The notes: generated by a model not told the origin, from the sequence alone. Counted from the stretch's first letter, positions 27,096 to 37,062 are shown. The stretch: DNA of 64,000 nt from Snodgrassella alvi (GCF_002777425.1 NZ_MDVC01000001.1:1-64000); one strand, 5' to 3'. Program-made: numbers and translations.

Positions 27096-27745
27096 TATTT
27101 TGATTTAACAAGAGAAATCAAAATCAGTCTATAAAACCATAGCGCATATTGCAATCCAGCCAGAAGTAAATAAATATATGATTTAGATATGTTTATTTAA
27201 CTTTTACTAGCAAATAATCAATATATGCCAAATACACAATATCAACTGCCTGTTACTGTAAACTGGCCAGTGGAAAATTCAGGAATGATTTTAAAATTGA
27301 TGGTTTGAATGATTATTTTCTAAATTTACAATTATTTGTCTTTCAAGCCTGCCCTGTCAGCAAATGGGTTGAATAATTAACAGGCGCTGTTTCACTACAA
27401 AGTAACACAGCAATATGACAATCGATACAAAATATAATGTAACCCATTGTATATCAAATTTTATTTAATAAGATTTGTACAAAACACTATAACTGCCGCG
27501 CGGATAAATGGGTCACAATCGCTTTCAACTACAACAATCATCGTTTCTCGGCGCTCATTTTAATCATTTCAGACCAATCATTACTCGCAGCCGGCATTGT
27601 CCGTTTATCTTGTGTTTTTTCTTGATGGCTGCGGCAATGATTTTATCTAAGCATCCAGTCTGACAATAACGATATTAATCAGCAGTATATTGAAAATCAA
27701 ATGAACAACCCCATTTCAATACCCTGATATTTAAAGGAATTTATT
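27096..27745. other. 650-base gap without a gene
   Basis: AT-rich intergenic DNA. I see no open frame with a start and ribosome site and no tRNA-like sequence. The right end (27734-27742, AAAGGAATT) is the ribosome site of the zinc-finger gene. Confidence 0.45.
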
Positions 27746-28018
27746 ATGGCTAGTGGATGGGCTTCAGATGATGCTGTAAACCAGCAGATAGAGAGCACAA
27801 TAGCAGATGCCCTCAATCATGTACGCCAGCAGATGGAACAGGCAACAGAAAGTGCAGAATTTTGTGAAGAGTGTGGTGAAGCTATTCCATTAGCACGCCG
27901 TCAGGCAATTCAGGGCGTGCGCTTTTGTGTTGGCTGTCAAACCGAACGTGATAAGGAAATACAGAAAACATTCAGTTTATATAACCGGCGTGGCAGTAAG
28001 GACAGTCAGCTACGCTAG
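27746..28018 (+). CDS. DksA/TraR family C4-type zinc finger protein
   Basis: 90 residues resembling E. coli YbiI: an N-terminal helical stretch and a zinc finger C-x2-C-x17-C-x2-C in EFCEECGEAIPLARRQAI and FCVGCQ. It lacks the long coiled coil and tip aspartates of true DksA. Small members occur in phages and plasmids as well as chromosomes, which fits this accessory stretch. Role unknown, possibly at the RNA polymerase secondary channel. Confidence 0.88.
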   Translation: MASGWASDDAVNQQIESTIADALNHVRQQMEQATESAEFCEECGEAIPLARRQAIQGVRFCVGCQTERDKEIQKTFSLYNRRGSKDSQLR

Positions 28019-28329
28019 GCTGATTGAATTGGGCTATCAGGCACAGATCGAATGGCCTGCACTGTGCAAAGATTCACACAATTTCTATTTAAATGATAAA
28101 TATTTATTGGAAAAAGTGATGGTAATGGCCTGAAATTTAGTGCTTAAAGTCAGTATGAAGTTTTAAGCCCACTATTGATGTACCGGTATTATTTCTGTAT
28201 CTGAAGTTGAAAAACTTGTTTGGCACAATTAGTCTGATATGTTGAAAGCAGTAAATCAGCCCGATAGAAAATCGATTTGATAATCATAACTAACTATGCC
28301 ATTAAGTGTATTGGTTCTATCCGTTGCCA

Positions 28330-28674
28330 CTAACAGCAATTATGTTGCAAAGGCATAGTCAGCTTAACTGCATCCTTTTCGGTAATAAATATCACATCCG
28401 CCTCAGGCCAGTCTGCTGGTTTAATCACGACATGGTCGTCCAACGCAATGGTTTGCTTCAAATCAATGCCTAAAGTTTGTAATGCCTGAAAAAAGCGCTC
28501 TGGTCGGCCAATAGCAGCGATAGCTGCACAATGCTTGCCTGCAAACTCTATTGCTTGAGCAGTCTGCCGCGGCTGGTTCAGGCAATAAAAATCAGCATAA
28601 TTTAATGTGCTATGGATGATTGACACACCACCGGCCTGATCTGCACACATTAATGAACATGCTTTTAGTAGCAC
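28330..28674 (-). pseudogene. lpxK C-terminal fragment
   Basis: The readable part FAGKHCAAIAAIGRPERFFQ, LQTLGIDLKQTIALDDH and WPEADVIFITEKDAVKL matches the C-terminal third of tetraacyldisaccharide 4'-kinase (AVAGIGNPxRFF and FVTEKDAVK motifs). The N-terminal P-loop domain is absent, and upstream sequence shows no continuation. It cannot phosphorylate lipid A precursor, so a complete lpxK must exist elsewhere. Confidence 0.75.
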
Positions 28675-28839
28675 ATATCTGCATGCATCTGCTTTTCGGT
28701 GCAGGCAAGCGCTATGCTGTATCTTTCTAATTATATAAAAATCACTATAACCGATAAACAGACTTTATTCGGGTTTAATTAGTGGTTTCTGGTTTACCAG
28801 CTACAATGCATACAACCAGATATAGCATACTTCAGCGGT

Positions 28840-29583
28840 TTAGATCTTGCGACCAAACCACTCTACTTTGCCGATAATTTCAAAATCCTGTTCGCTATTA
28901 GCCAAATCGATAGTGAATGGTTCATAAGCATTATTGGCTGATGTTACCAGCAATTGATTATTTGGTTTGAGTTGTGTACGTTTTACCAGAATATTCTTTC
29001 CTATGCGTAACACATACAGGCCATCGCCTCCAGCTTTTTTACTGTGATTAATCAGCACATGATCGCCATCGTTTAGCACACCGGTCATGCTGTCATCCTT
29101 GACAATCAGGGTACTGAGTTTTTGCGGATCTACATTCAGATAATTTTCCAGCCAGTTACGGTTAAAGGCAATGGTACACATTGCTTTGCCTTCTGTGGCT
29201 TCAATATTATCCGGGTTTTCGGTTGAACATACTGGAATAAATGCATAATCGCTGGCACAGACTGCATGAGGATGGTTGCCATAACCACAATCGGTTTCAC
29301 CGATAGGCGTATTCTTTGCCAGTGGATTAGGCAGTTCTGCGTAATACTTTGCATTTTTCTGGTCAAATTTTGGCCCTATGCCTGTTGCCAGCCATTTTAT
29401 TTCTACCTGTGCAACACGAGCTATTTTTATCAGATTGGTAGTACTGGGTTCTGCTCCGTCTCTAACCCATTTTGATGCTGTTGGGTACGCTACCTCTACT
29501 CTTCTGGACAACTCAGATACACTGCCGAGAATATCCACTACTTCCTGCATTCTGGAGGCAAAGCCAACATTAAAATTTTCCAT
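28840..29583 (-). CDS. XRE-S24 (CI/LexA-like) phage-type repressor
   Basis: 247 residues from the ATG at 29583, with AAGGTAA upstream. The N-terminal HTH (GSVSELSRRVEVAYPTASKW, about 20-39) is followed by a linker and a C-terminal S24 peptidase domain with the catalytic Ser in VKDDSMTGVLNDGDHVLI and the Lys in NILVKRT. It would undergo RecA-stimulated self-cleavage like lambda CI. Three related 14-bp operator-like words lie just upstream (29614-29707), suggesting autoregulation. No other phage gene is present, so it is an orphan of a decayed prophage or a domesticated regulator. Confidence 0.88.
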   Translation of the reverse strand: MENFNVGFASRMQEVVDILGSVSELSRRVEVAYPTASKWVRDGAEPSTTNLIKIARVAQVEIKWLATGIGPKFDQKNAKYYAELPNPLAKNTPIGETDCGYGNHPHAVCASDYAFIPVCSTENPDNIEATEGKAMCTIAFNRNWLENYLNVDPQKLSTLIVKDDSMTGVLNDGDHVLINHSKKAGGDGLYVLRIGKNILVKRTQLKPNNQLLVTSANNAYEPFTIDLANSEQDFEIIGKVEWFGRKI

Positions 29584-29613
29584 ATTTGAATTACCTTCAA
29601 ATAAAAACAATGT

Positions 29614-29707
29614 AAGGTTTAATTTAAAATTTATTATTAAACAATCATTTACAATTTAAAGTTTAATTAAATACAACATTCAGCTATATAAAATTAAATT
29701 AAACCTT
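29614..29707. promoter_or_regulatory. Three operator-like sites upstream of the S24 repressor
   Basis: AAGGTTTAATTTAA at 29614-29627, a variant AAAGTTTAATTAAA at 29658-29671, and the exact inverse TTAAATTAAACCTT at 29694-29707. The layout of three sites resembles a phage immunity control region. Confidence 0.75.
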
Positions 29708-29733
29708 GCTAAAAATAACTTTTGCGATATAAT
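29706..29733 (+). promoter_or_regulatory. Rightward promoter overlapping an operator
   Basis: TTGCTA (29706-29711), 16 bases, TATAAT (29728-29733). The -35 box touches the third operator word, as at a cro promoter. A good ribosome site TAGGAG (29751-29756) follows, but no open frame starts after it. Confidence 0.55.
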
Positions 29734-30642
29734 TTAGCATGTATATATATTAGGAGTAGCAATTCAACACATTAAATATATTCCAAACTAACATTATAAA
29801 TTTAAGCCAAAGTTGCTATTTAAGCTTACTGGTGTAGCATCAATTACTTGTACTGCACTATAGCTGCTTAATATGATATCTCTATCGGGTAAGCGTTGAT
29901 GATACCATGTCGTCATGTACAAGAAAATGCTTGGACATGAGTTAATTTGCGCCTAAATCACTGTATATACAATCAGGCAATCGTAAGTTAACACGTAATA
30001 TTACAACCATTGGTAAAGTTTGCTTTATATAAGGGGCGGGCTATAAACATATTATATGTGAACTTGTGTTAATTTTATAGCCTTTTTTTCATAAAATAAA
30101 CATAAGTTATTCTATAATTAAACTTGAATAATTATTTATTTAAAACTGATTTTTCTGGTTTATCTTACTGCTTACTATCCTTTCAGTTCATAAAACTTGC
30201 GATATTCTAAATATAAACTCAATTTGTACAACAAAAAACTTAAATTTATTTATACAAGTTAATTTGTAAATACATTTGATTATATCATTAATTTATTATC
30301 AAGATTTATCATTATTTTAATGCTATTGAACTATTATTCAATCTTCATTTCAGTTTTACTTATCTTTTTTTATACAGATATTAAAAGAAATGTTACTTCA
30401 AAGTTAAAAATAGCGCGCTGCGTAACAATATGAAATATATAAAACTTGTTAGCTATTGGATGCTCTGTAATCAATACTCGGATGAATAGACAGCTTCTGG
30501 ATTATCTGGATATTTTATTAACAAAAGTTTGAAAGATTAAACGGCTTTTCCGGTTACAGAATATTTTAAGCTCAATAAATTATCGTTATTACCGCCAGAT
30601 GCAGCCAGTGATATTCACTAACTGCAAATGCTGATCATTATT
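29734..30642. other. About 0.9 kb without protein genes; possible noncoding transcript
   Basis: Very AT-rich. The only structure I can support is a plus-strand terminator at 30038-30089. The rightward promoter at 29706 could feed it and give a transcript of about 350 nt with no open frame. From 30090 to 30642 I see nothing. Confidence 0.4.
30038..30089 (+). terminator. Orphan terminator
   Basis: Stem GGCTATAAA (30039-30047) and TTTATAGCC (30074-30082) followed by seven T. No gene precedes it on this strand. The 26-base loop is long. Confidence 0.6.
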
Positions 30643-31128
30643 TTAGGGCTGACGCTGCCAACTGCCTGACTGGCCACCTTCTTTATGTTGCAGGCAAATG
30701 TCACTGATAGTCATACTGCGGTCTACTGCCTTGAGCATATCATATATGGTCAGCAGGCCGATGCTGGCTGCGGTTAAGGCTTCCATTTCCACGCCAGTCT
30801 GTCCCGTGTTTTCGGTTTGTACGCAGATGGTTATACTGCGCTTTTCGTCATCAAGATTAAAATCCACATTCACCCGGGTCAGGGCGATGGGATGACACAG
30901 AGGAATTAGATTACTGGTTTGTTTGGCCGCCTGTATGGCTGCAATCCGAGCGACACCAAGTACATCACCTTTTTTGCTGTCACCGCTAAGTATTTTGCTA
31001 TAGGCATTGTCGTTGACACTAATTGTACCGCTTGCAATGGCAATACGCTTACTGTGTGGCTTGGCACCTACGTCTACCATATGAGCTTCGCCACGGCTAT
31101 TGAAATGAGTTAACTCGTCTGAATTCAT
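30643..31128 (-). CDS. moaC: Cyclic pyranopterin monophosphate synthase
   Basis: Second step of molybdenum cofactor synthesis. 161 residues (E. coli 161). Conserved segments: [31 protein letters not shown] and the C-terminal [11 protein letters not shown] with the catalytic Lys. Divergent from mogA, 70 bases apart, so the two probably share a control region. Confidence 0.96.
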   Translation of the reverse strand: MNSDELTHFNSRGEAHMVDVGAKPHSKRIAIASGTISVNDNAYSKILSGDSKKGDVLGVARIAAIQAAKQTSNLIPLCHPIALTRVNVDFNLDDEKRSITICVQTENTGQTGVEMEALTAASIGLLTIYDMLKAVDRSMTISDICLQHKEGGQSGSWQRQP

Positions 31129-31198
31129 CTTGCTTCACTGACAGGCTAAAAGGTCTATATTACAATAATTGCCTTTTTGCTGCTGGGAATGGTTTGAT

Positions 31199-31774
31199 AT
31201 GAGCACACTACCTTTATTAAAAATCGGTCTGGTTTCTATTAGTGACCGGGCATCTACTGGTGTTTATGCTGATCAGGGTTTGCCGGAATTGAAAAAATGG
31301 TTGCAGCGGGCGGTATTGAATCCGCTGGAACTGGTCGAACATCTGATACCGGATGAGCAGGCTCTGATTGAAAGTACACTGACGCAGCTAGCGGATAAGG
31401 AAGCTTGCCCGCTGATTCTTACTACTGGTGGCACTGGCCCCTATCTGCGCGATGTGACACCAGAAGCAACGCTAGCAGTGGCCGACCGGGTAATTCCCGG
31501 CTTTGGCGAACTGATGCGGCAAATCAGTTTACACTTTACGCCCACGGCTATTCTGTCGCGTCAGGTAGGCGTATTGCGTGGAAACAGTCTAATTCTGAAT
31601 TTACCCGGTAAACCGACTGCCATTGCTGAAACGCTGGGCGGGGTAAAAGATGAGCATGGTAAAACGCTAATTCCGGGAATTTTTGCTTCGATACCGATTG
31701 CGGTGGATGCCGTTGGCGGTCCGCTGATTCAGACTGATGCGGATTTCTGTCCGGTGGTGTTGCCCAAGCGCTGA
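31199..31774 (+). CDS. mogA: Molybdopterin adenylyltransferase
   Basis: Activates molybdopterin by adenylylation for molybdate insertion. 191 residues from 31199 (MSTLPLLKIGLVSISDRAS); the in-frame upstream ATG at 31169 is not needed. MogA/MoaB fold with ILTTGGTGPYLRDVTPEATLAV and the C-terminal NLPGKPTAIAETLGG loop. Pairs with moaC on the opposite strand. Confidence 0.94.
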   Translation: MSTLPLLKIGLVSISDRASTGVYADQGLPELKKWLQRAVLNPLELVEHLIPDEQALIESTLTQLADKEACPLILTTGGTGPYLRDVTPEATLAVADRVIPGFGELMRQISLHFTPTAILSRQVGVLRGNSLILNLPGKPTAIAETLGGVKDEHGKTLIPGIFASIPIAVDAVGGPLIQTDADFCPVVLPKR

Positions 31775-32149
31775 TGCTGAGCTTTTGAAAGCTGCTAAAA
31801 ACTGATTTTCAATTAACAATCTAACGTTTTCTGGTGTATTAGCGCATTATATGGGGTGATTGACTGCTTATTCTGGCTTTTGCTACACACCAGCGAGTGC
31901 ATGTCATCAAGTATGTTGAAGATTTGCATAACCTGTCGCTTGAATAACGGCATGGTAGTAACAAAAAAGCCAAAACTAATGACATGGTGGCAGATTATTG
32001 CTTATGTGTATGTGTAAGCATCTTTTGATTTGTTACGGGAGCTGTGTAGTCTGGCTTAACATAAAGTAGTTACAGTCGCACAGTGGTTATGTTAGCTGCT
32101 AAAGCTATGATTGTACTATAGCTGCTGGGGATAATCTTTTTAGCAACAA
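31775..32149. other. Intergenic, nothing assigned
   Basis: About 375 bases between mogA and the pntB terminator. No supported gene, repeat or regulatory element. Confidence 0.4.
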
Positions 32150-32182
32150 AAAACAGTCTGGATAGTTTCCAGACTGTATTTT
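32150..32182. terminator. Terminator of pntAB (bidirectional)
   Basis: Arms AACAGTCTGG and CCAGACTGT with loop ATAGTTT. T-runs are present on both strands, the stronger on the minus strand. Confidence 0.88.
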
Positions 32183-32192
32183 TAACTACTGC

Positions 32193-33572
32193 TTAGATAT
32201 TTTTATCCACTTCGTCCAATGTTGCTTTGGCATCACCAAAACACATTCTGACATTTTCTTCATAAAATAATGGATTATCTACACCCGCATAGCCAGATTG
32301 CATGGAACGCTTGAAGACAATTACATTTTTGGCTTCCCAGACATGCAATACCGGCATACCGGCAATGGGGCTGTTCGGGTCAGTAACCGCTGCCGGATTA
32401 ACGGTATCATTGGCACCAATCACCAATACCACGTCGGTATCACTGAAATCATCATTGATTTCGTCCATTTCCAGTACTACATCATATGGTACTTTGGCTT
32501 CAGCCAACAGTACATTCATGTGCCCGGGCAGGCGGCCGGCCACTGGATGAATGCCGAAGCGCACATTCACACCCTGCTGGCGCAATTTGGCCGTGATACT
32601 AGCCACTGCATTCTGAGCATGTGCCACAGCCATGCCATAGCCCGGGGTAATGATAACACTATGCGCATTTTTCAATGCTTTGGCTACTTGTTCCGGCGTG
32701 GTTTCCTGCACTTCACCGGCAGGAGTATTGTCGCCACCAGCAGCTACGGGTGCTGCACCAAAGCCACCGCCAATCACTGCCAGAAACTTGCGGTTCATGG
32801 CCTGACACATGATATACGATAGAATGGCACCGGAAGAACCCACCAGTGCACCGGTAACAATCAGTAAATCATTGTCAAGCATAAAACCGGCAGCGGCAGC
32901 AGCCCAGCCTGAGTAGGAGTTGAGCATGGAAATTACTACTGGCATATCCGCCCCACCAATTGAGGCTACCAGATGGTAACCAAAGGCTAGTGCAATCAGG
33001 GTCATCACAATCAGCGCAAAGCCAGAACCATCCACACCCACAAACCACAGCATCAGCAGGAAAGACAATACCAGGGCAGCCAGATTAAGCAGATGGCGGT
33101 GTGGCAGTTGCAGGGGGCTGCTGGCAATTTTGCCATTCAGTTTACCCCACGCCACCAGAGAGCCGCTAAATGTGACCGCACCAATAAATACACCCAGAAA
33201 AACTTCAATCAGATGAATGGTGAACATATCCGAATCTACATTGTGCGGATCGATATAGCTATTAAAGCCTACCAACACAGCGGCCAGACCAACAAAGCTG
33301 TGCAGCATAGCAATCAGCTCCGGCATCTGGGTCATCTCTACTTTTTTAGCCTGTTGCAGGCCAACTGCACCGCCTATTACCATGGCAATAATCACCCAGC
33401 CCAATCCGTGCGCATCTTGGCTGAAAACAGTAGCAATCAGGGCGATGGCCATGCCGGCTATCCCCATATAGCAGCCGCGTCTGGCACTTTCTTGCTGCGA
33501 CAGCCCGGCCAGACTCAGAATAAACAATACGGCAGCAACGATGTAGGCGGCAGTTACGATACCTTGAGACAT
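32193..33572 (-). CDS. pntB: NAD(P) transhydrogenase subunit beta
   Basis: Inner-membrane proton-translocating transhydrogenase. 459 residues (E. coli 462). Seven to nine transmembrane helices fill residues 1-270, followed by the NADP(H)-binding domain III with [13 protein letters not shown] at about 310 and [12 protein letters not shown] near 389. Twelve bases after pntA, same operon. Supplies NADPH from NADH using the proton gradient. Confidence 0.97.
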   Translation of the reverse strand: MSQGIVTAAYIVAAVLFILSLAGLSQQESARRGCYMGIAGMAIALIATVFSQDAHGLGWVIIAMVIGGAVGLQQAKKVEMTQMPELIAMLHSFVGLAAVLVGFNSYIDPHNVDSDMFTIHLIEVFLGVFIGAVTFSGSLVAWGKLNGKIASSPLQLPHRHLLNLAALVLSFLLMLWFVGVDGSGFALIVMTLIALAFGYHLVASIGGADMPVVISMLNSYSGWAAAAAGFMLDNDLLIVTGALVGSSGAILSYIMCQAMNRKFLAVIGGGFGAAPVAAGGDNTPAGEVQETTPEQVAKALKNAHSVIITPGYGMAVAHAQNAVASITAKLRQQGVNVRFGIHPVAGRLPGHMNVLLAEAKVPYDVVLEMDEINDDFSDTDVVLVIGANDTVNPAAVTDPNSPIAGMPVLHVWEAKNVIVFKRSMQSGYAGVDNPLFYEENVRMCFGDAKATLDEVDKNI

Positions 33573-33584
33573 CCTGTTTCTCCC

Positions 33585-35123
33585 TTACTTACGAAACATA
33601 TTGAGCATACGACGGGTAACAGCAAAGCCGCCGAAGATATTGACACTGACAATGGCCACCGCAATAAAGGCCAGCAACGACACAAAACCGTGTCCCTGCC
33701 CGATTTGCAGCAATGCACCCAGTACAATAATGCCGGAAATGGCATTGGTTACCGACATTAACGGCGTATGCAGGGAATGATTCACATTCCATACTACAAA
33801 GTAGCCCACGACGCAGGACAGTACAAACACCATAAAGTGGTCGAGAAAGGCCACCGGAGCCACGGCGCCAACCCATAACACCAGCATAACGGCAATAGCC
33901 GCCCAAATCATTTTTTTCTTTGCCGTATCCGGCTGTACTGCCGGCGCAGCAGTAGTGGGCGCTACGGCCTTTGGTGCCGCTTTGGGTGCGGCGGACACCT
34001 GGATTGGTGGTGGCGGATACATGCTGTTGCCTTCATGGGTCACAGTCATGTTACGGATAATCACGTCTTCAAAGTTCAGCGCTAATTCGCCATCCTTATT
34101 AGGCGTGAGTAATTTAGCCAGATTCACCAGATTGGTGCCATATAATTGTGAAGACTGGCCAGCCAGCCGGTTGGCCATATCGGTATAGCCGATTATTTTC
34201 ACGCCATTGGCTGTGGTAATGATTTTACCGGGCTCGGTATATTCGCAGTTACCGCCAGTTGCAGCAGCCAGATCAACGATTACCGAACCTTCGCGCATAC
34301 TGTCTACCATGTCGCGGGTAATCAGTTTGGGGGCTGGTTTGCCCGGAATCGCCGCCGTGGTAATAATGATATCAACTTGTCTGGCCTGCTCGGCAAACAG
34401 TTTCATTTCTGCTTCAATGTAGGCAGCACTCATGGTTTTGGCGTAGCCGTCACCACTGCTGCTTTCTTCTTCCTGATAGTCCAGATGCAGGAAATTACCG
34501 CCCATGGACTCAATCTGATCTGCTACTTCTGGTCGGGTATCAAAAGCATTGACTACGGCACCAAGCTGGCGCGCAGTTCCAATGGCGGCCAGACCAGCCA
34601 CACCGGCACCGATGACCAGTACTTCAGCCGGTGGTACTTTACCGGCAGCAGTAATCTGACCGGTAAAAAAACGGCCAAAGTTTTCCGCAGCTTCGATAAC
34701 GGCGCGATAGCCACTGATATTGGCCATCGAAGACAGTGCATCCATCGCCTGCGCGCGCGAAATGCGCGGAACCATATCCATGGCCAGCACGGTGATTTTT
34801 TTCGCCTGCAACTGTTCAAGCAGTTCTGGCTGCTGTGCCGGCATAATAAAGCTAACCAGAATCGTACCTTCATTCATGGCCGCAATTTCGTCAGTATTGG
34901 GCGCGTTTACCTTAAATATCAGCGGGCACTGCCAGACGGTTGCAGCATCAGCCACGGTTGCACCAGCTTCATGATACAGCCCGTCAGACAGGCTGGCCGC
35001 TTTGCCGGCATCATGTTCAATAATAACTTCATGCCCCAATTTAATCAGCTGGGTAACGGTTTTCGGCGTAGCCGCTACTCTGGTTTCACCGGCAAGAGAT
35101 TCGCGTGGAATACCTATCTTCAT
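33585..35123 (-). CDS. pntA: NAD(P) transhydrogenase subunit alpha
   Basis: 512 residues (E. coli 510). The NAD(H)-binding domain I (1-380) contains [20 protein letters not shown] at about 171-190 and the mobile-loop region [10 protein letters not shown] proline/alanine-rich linker (about 375-400) leads to the C-terminal membrane part with four helices from about 405. The alpha chain is of the undivided enterobacterial type, unlike the split PntAA/PntAB of many alphaproteobacteria. First gene of pntAB. Confidence 0.97.
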   Translation of the reverse strand: MKIGIPRESLAGETRVAATPKTVTQLIKLGHEVIIEHDAGKAASLSDGLYHEAGATVADAATVWQCPLIFKVNAPNTDEIAAMNEGTILVSFIMPAQQPELLEQLQAKKITVLAMDMVPRISRAQAMDALSSMANISGYRAVIEAAENFGRFFTGQITAAGKVPPAEVLVIGAGVAGLAAIGTARQLGAVVNAFDTRPEVADQIESMGGNFLHLDYQEEESSSGDGYAKTMSAAYIEAEMKLFAEQARQVDIIITTAAIPGKPAPKLITRDMVDSMREGSVIVDLAAATGGNCEYTEPGKIITTANGVKIIGYTDMANRLAGQSSQLYGTNLVNLAKLLTPNKDGELALNFEDVIIRNMTVTHEGNSMYPPPPIQVSAAPKAAPKAVAPTTAAPAVQPDTAKKKMIWAAIAVMLVLWVGAVAPVAFLDHFMVFVLSCVVGYFVVWNVNHSLHTPLMSVTNAISGIIVLGALLQIGQGHGFVSLLAFIAVAIVSVNIFGGFAVTRRMLNMFRK

Positions 35124-35380
35124 TCTTATTCCTTTCCGAGGAAGGTGCCGTAAAAATCAATTTTTTGACAGTAATTGATATGCCATCAGGCCACTGGCAG
35201 GCCAGAACAGCAATATTCTATGCTGCTTTTACAACCGCTATAGTATCGAAAACAGGGCGATAAAACCGCAATGATGGCGTTATTGCTGTCTGATTTAAAA
35301 AAATTAACAATAACATCAAACTGACGCAGATAAAAGTCAAATATCTGCTTCAGAAAGAATAGACAAGTACGTGATACAAA
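35124..35380. other. pntA upstream region
   Basis: About 260 bases that should hold the pntAB promoter. I cannot pick convincing -35/-10 boxes. Confidence 0.35.
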
Positions 35381-35412
35381 AAAGCCAGCCATCAGAAGTA
35401 ATGGCTGGCTTT
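35381..35412 (-). terminator. Terminator of the siderophore-binding protein gene
   Basis: Arms AAAGCCAGCCAT and ATGGCTGGCTTT with loop CAGAAGTA, with a T-rich tract on the minus strand. Confidence 0.88.
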
Positions 35413-35431
35413 GGCTGAGTATTAAGTGATG

Positions 35432-36373
35432 TTATTTAACGTCATTCAAGGGTTTCACAACTTCATCAATCTGCTGGTTCAGACTTTCCAGCCCGTTACC
35501 AGACAGATACCATAAGTCTGCACTGAGATAGATTACTTTTGTACCGGCGCGTTGCAATACTTTGTCATCAAAATAGTCATTGCGCATTGGTGTTTTGCCG
35601 ATGGCTTTGCTGCGGTCAACAACATAGACAATATCTGGCTGGTATTGGTTGATAAACTGGCTATCCACCATTACGGGGGCAGGCCTGCCATTATCACCGA
35701 TAATAGGTGTGGGCAGCACATCCGCAGCCACAGCACGTTTAATCTTCAGCTCATCAAAAATCAGTGCCGGATAAGTGCCTTGATTCATCAGCATGACATG
35801 GCCGTCATTATGCAGCACCACAATGGCTTTCTGGCCTGAATGTTGTGCCAGCTCACGCGCCGCACCCATTTTCAGGTCTAACGCTTTCACTTGCTGTTGC
35901 GCCAGTGTTTCCTTACCGGTAATTTTTCCTAACTGGCGGATTTGCTTTTTCACATCCTCATAATAATGCCCATCTGCAGCATTAACTGAATAATTCAAGG
36001 TAGGAGCAATGGCACTTAAATCTTTATAGAAAGCATTCTGGCGTCCGCTCATAATAATCAGGTCTGGTTTGAGTGCCTGAATAGCGGCCATATCCGGCTC
36101 TTTCATTTGACCTGCATTCTGTACCTGATTGTTCTGATACTGGTGTAGATAACTGGGTATACTCTGCTCTGGCACGGCAACTACCCTGTCACCGACACGA
36201 AGTGCATCCAAGGTATCCAGTGCACCAAAATCCATCACCACAATTTTTTGTGGTGCTGCCGGCAGCTTCAATTCTTCACCTGTCTGCGCTACCTTAACCG
36301 GTGTTGTACTTTGACAGGCACTCAGCCCCAGAGCTAATGCAGATAACACAGCTATCGCCAGAATTTTCTTCAT
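35432..36373 (-). CDS. Siderophore ABC transporter substrate-binding lipoprotein (FatB/CeuE type)
   Basis: 313 residues. Lipoprotein signal MKKILAIAVLSALALGLSAC with Cys20. Mature region of the periplasmic-binding TroA/BtuF-like fold: APQKIVVMDFGALDTLDAL, then PDLIIMSGRQ and ADLWYLSGNG, close to FatB/CeuE/YclQ-type catecholate or petrobactin-like siderophore binders. No permease or ATPase gene is adjacent, so it must work with a transporter elsewhere. A near-perfect Fur box lies 22 bases upstream. Confidence 0.9.
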   Translation of the reverse strand: MKKILAIAVLSALALGLSACQSTTPVKVAQTGEELKLPAAPQKIVVMDFGALDTLDALRVGDRVVAVPEQSIPSYLHQYQNNQVQNAGQMKEPDMAAIQALKPDLIIMSGRQNAFYKDLSAIAPTLNYSVNAADGHYYEDVKKQIRQLGKITGKETLAQQQVKALDLKMGAARELAQHSGQKAIVVLHNDGHVMLMNQGTYPALIFDELKIKRAVAADVLPTPIIGDNGRPAPVMVDSQFINQYQPDIVYVVDRSKAIGKTPMRNDYFDDKVLQRAGTKVIYLSADLWYLSGNGLESLNQQIDEVVKPLNDVK

Positions 36374-36395
36374 GACAAATTACCTTTTTGCGTTA

Positions 36396-36414
36396 AATAA
36401 TGATAATAATTATT
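36396..36414 (-). promoter_or_regulatory. Fur box
   Basis: AATAATGATAATAATTATT matches 16 of 19 positions of the consensus GATAATGATAATCATTATC. It lies just upstream of the siderophore-binding protein gene, so iron repression by the Fur encoded at 22906 is expected. Confidence 0.85.
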
Positions 36415-36521
36415 ATTTATATTAAGGCAAAAGTCCAGCCTGTCGGTTGTTATTAATGGCTGTAAACTGTAAACAGGTGATTTTCAGCAGAAACTGGCAA
36501 CCGGCTAAACACGGCGATGCT

Positions 36522-36839
36522 TTAGTGGGCACCAAATTTCAGACCAATGATACCGATAATAATTAGTGCCAGACTAATCAGGCGCATGGCACCGGCCGGT
36601 TCCCTGAAAACAATAATACCTACAATGGTTGCACCCACCGCACCAATTCCGGTCCATACCGCATAGGCTGTCCCTACCGGCAAGGAGCGCATCGACTGTG
36701 CCAGTAGCAGAAAACTGCCAATCAAAGCCACCAGAGTAATGATACTGGGCGTCAGTTTAGTGAAATTCTGTGAATATTTGAGACCAATGGCCCAGACTAC
36801 TTCCAGTAATCCGGCCAGTAATAATGACAGCCAAGCCAT
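36522..36839 (-). CDS. gdx: Guanidinium exporter of the SMR family (SugE/Gdx)
   Basis: 105 residues from 36839 ([23 protein letters not shown]); the longer frame upstream runs through the riboswitch and is rejected. Four transmembrane helices, the membrane Glu13 in GLLEVVW, and [19 protein letters not shown], nearly the same as E. coli SugE/Gdx. Gdx proteins exchange guanidinium for protons and are distinct from EmrE-type drug pumps. The guanidine-II riboswitch directly upstream independently supports the substrate. Confidence 0.95.
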   Translation of the reverse strand: MAWLSLLLAGLLEVVWAIGLKYSQNFTKLTPSIITLVALIGSFLLLAQSMRSLPVGTAYAVWTGIGAVGATIVGIIVFREPAGAMRLISLALIIIGIIGLKFGAH

Positions 36840-36861
36840 GATTGTTCCTGTACAGGCTAAT

Positions 36862-36909
36862 GCAGGCCGTCCTGCATGAGAATTTACCGGCCGAGTCGTC
36901 CCAGACCGG
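36862..36909 (-). ncRNA. Guanidine-II (mini-ykkC) riboswitch
   Basis: On the minus strand two small hairpins stand in tandem. The first has loop ACGA closed by GGG/CTC and an outer CCGG/CCGG helix; the second is GCAGG-ACGG-CCTGC. Two ACGR tetraloops a short linker apart, just before the ribosome site (CAGGAAC) of a SugE/Gdx gene, is the definition of this class. Guanidinium binding is expected to free the ribosome site. Confidence 0.88.
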
Positions 36910-37062
36910 ATGTATAAGCATGTGAATAACCGCATCATAGTAGGCTGACAAAGCCAGCGTCAAGCACTGAGAAACCATGATGCAGCAGCAGATGGCATCA
37001 CGGCCATTTGGCATAATCTTAGCAGTTGGTGACACTTTAAGGCTTAAAATACCGCCAGCTGA

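Noticed and set aside
27927-28133. 68-codon frame overlapping the zinc-finger gene
   Set aside because: Starts inside a well-supported gene in another frame; the tail (LGYQAQIEWPALCKD) looks protein-like but I cannot link it to any family or start.
29611-30642. Possible tRNA or attachment site in the gene-free stretch
   Set aside because: No tRNA T-loop word, cloverleaf or duplicated tRNA end could be found.
33093-33761. 222-codon open frame on the plus strand
   Set aside because: Antisense across the pntA/pntB junction, which holds two well-supported genes.
34377-35153. 258-codon open frame on the plus strand
   Set aside because: Lies entirely antisense to pntA, has no ribosome site and shows a His/Phe/Arg/Gln composition typical of shadow frames.
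36840-37035. Open frame extending SugE/Gdx upstream and an overlapping 92-codon frame
   Set aside because: Both run through the two ACGR hairpins and lack a ribosome site; the short start gives the normal 105-residue protein.
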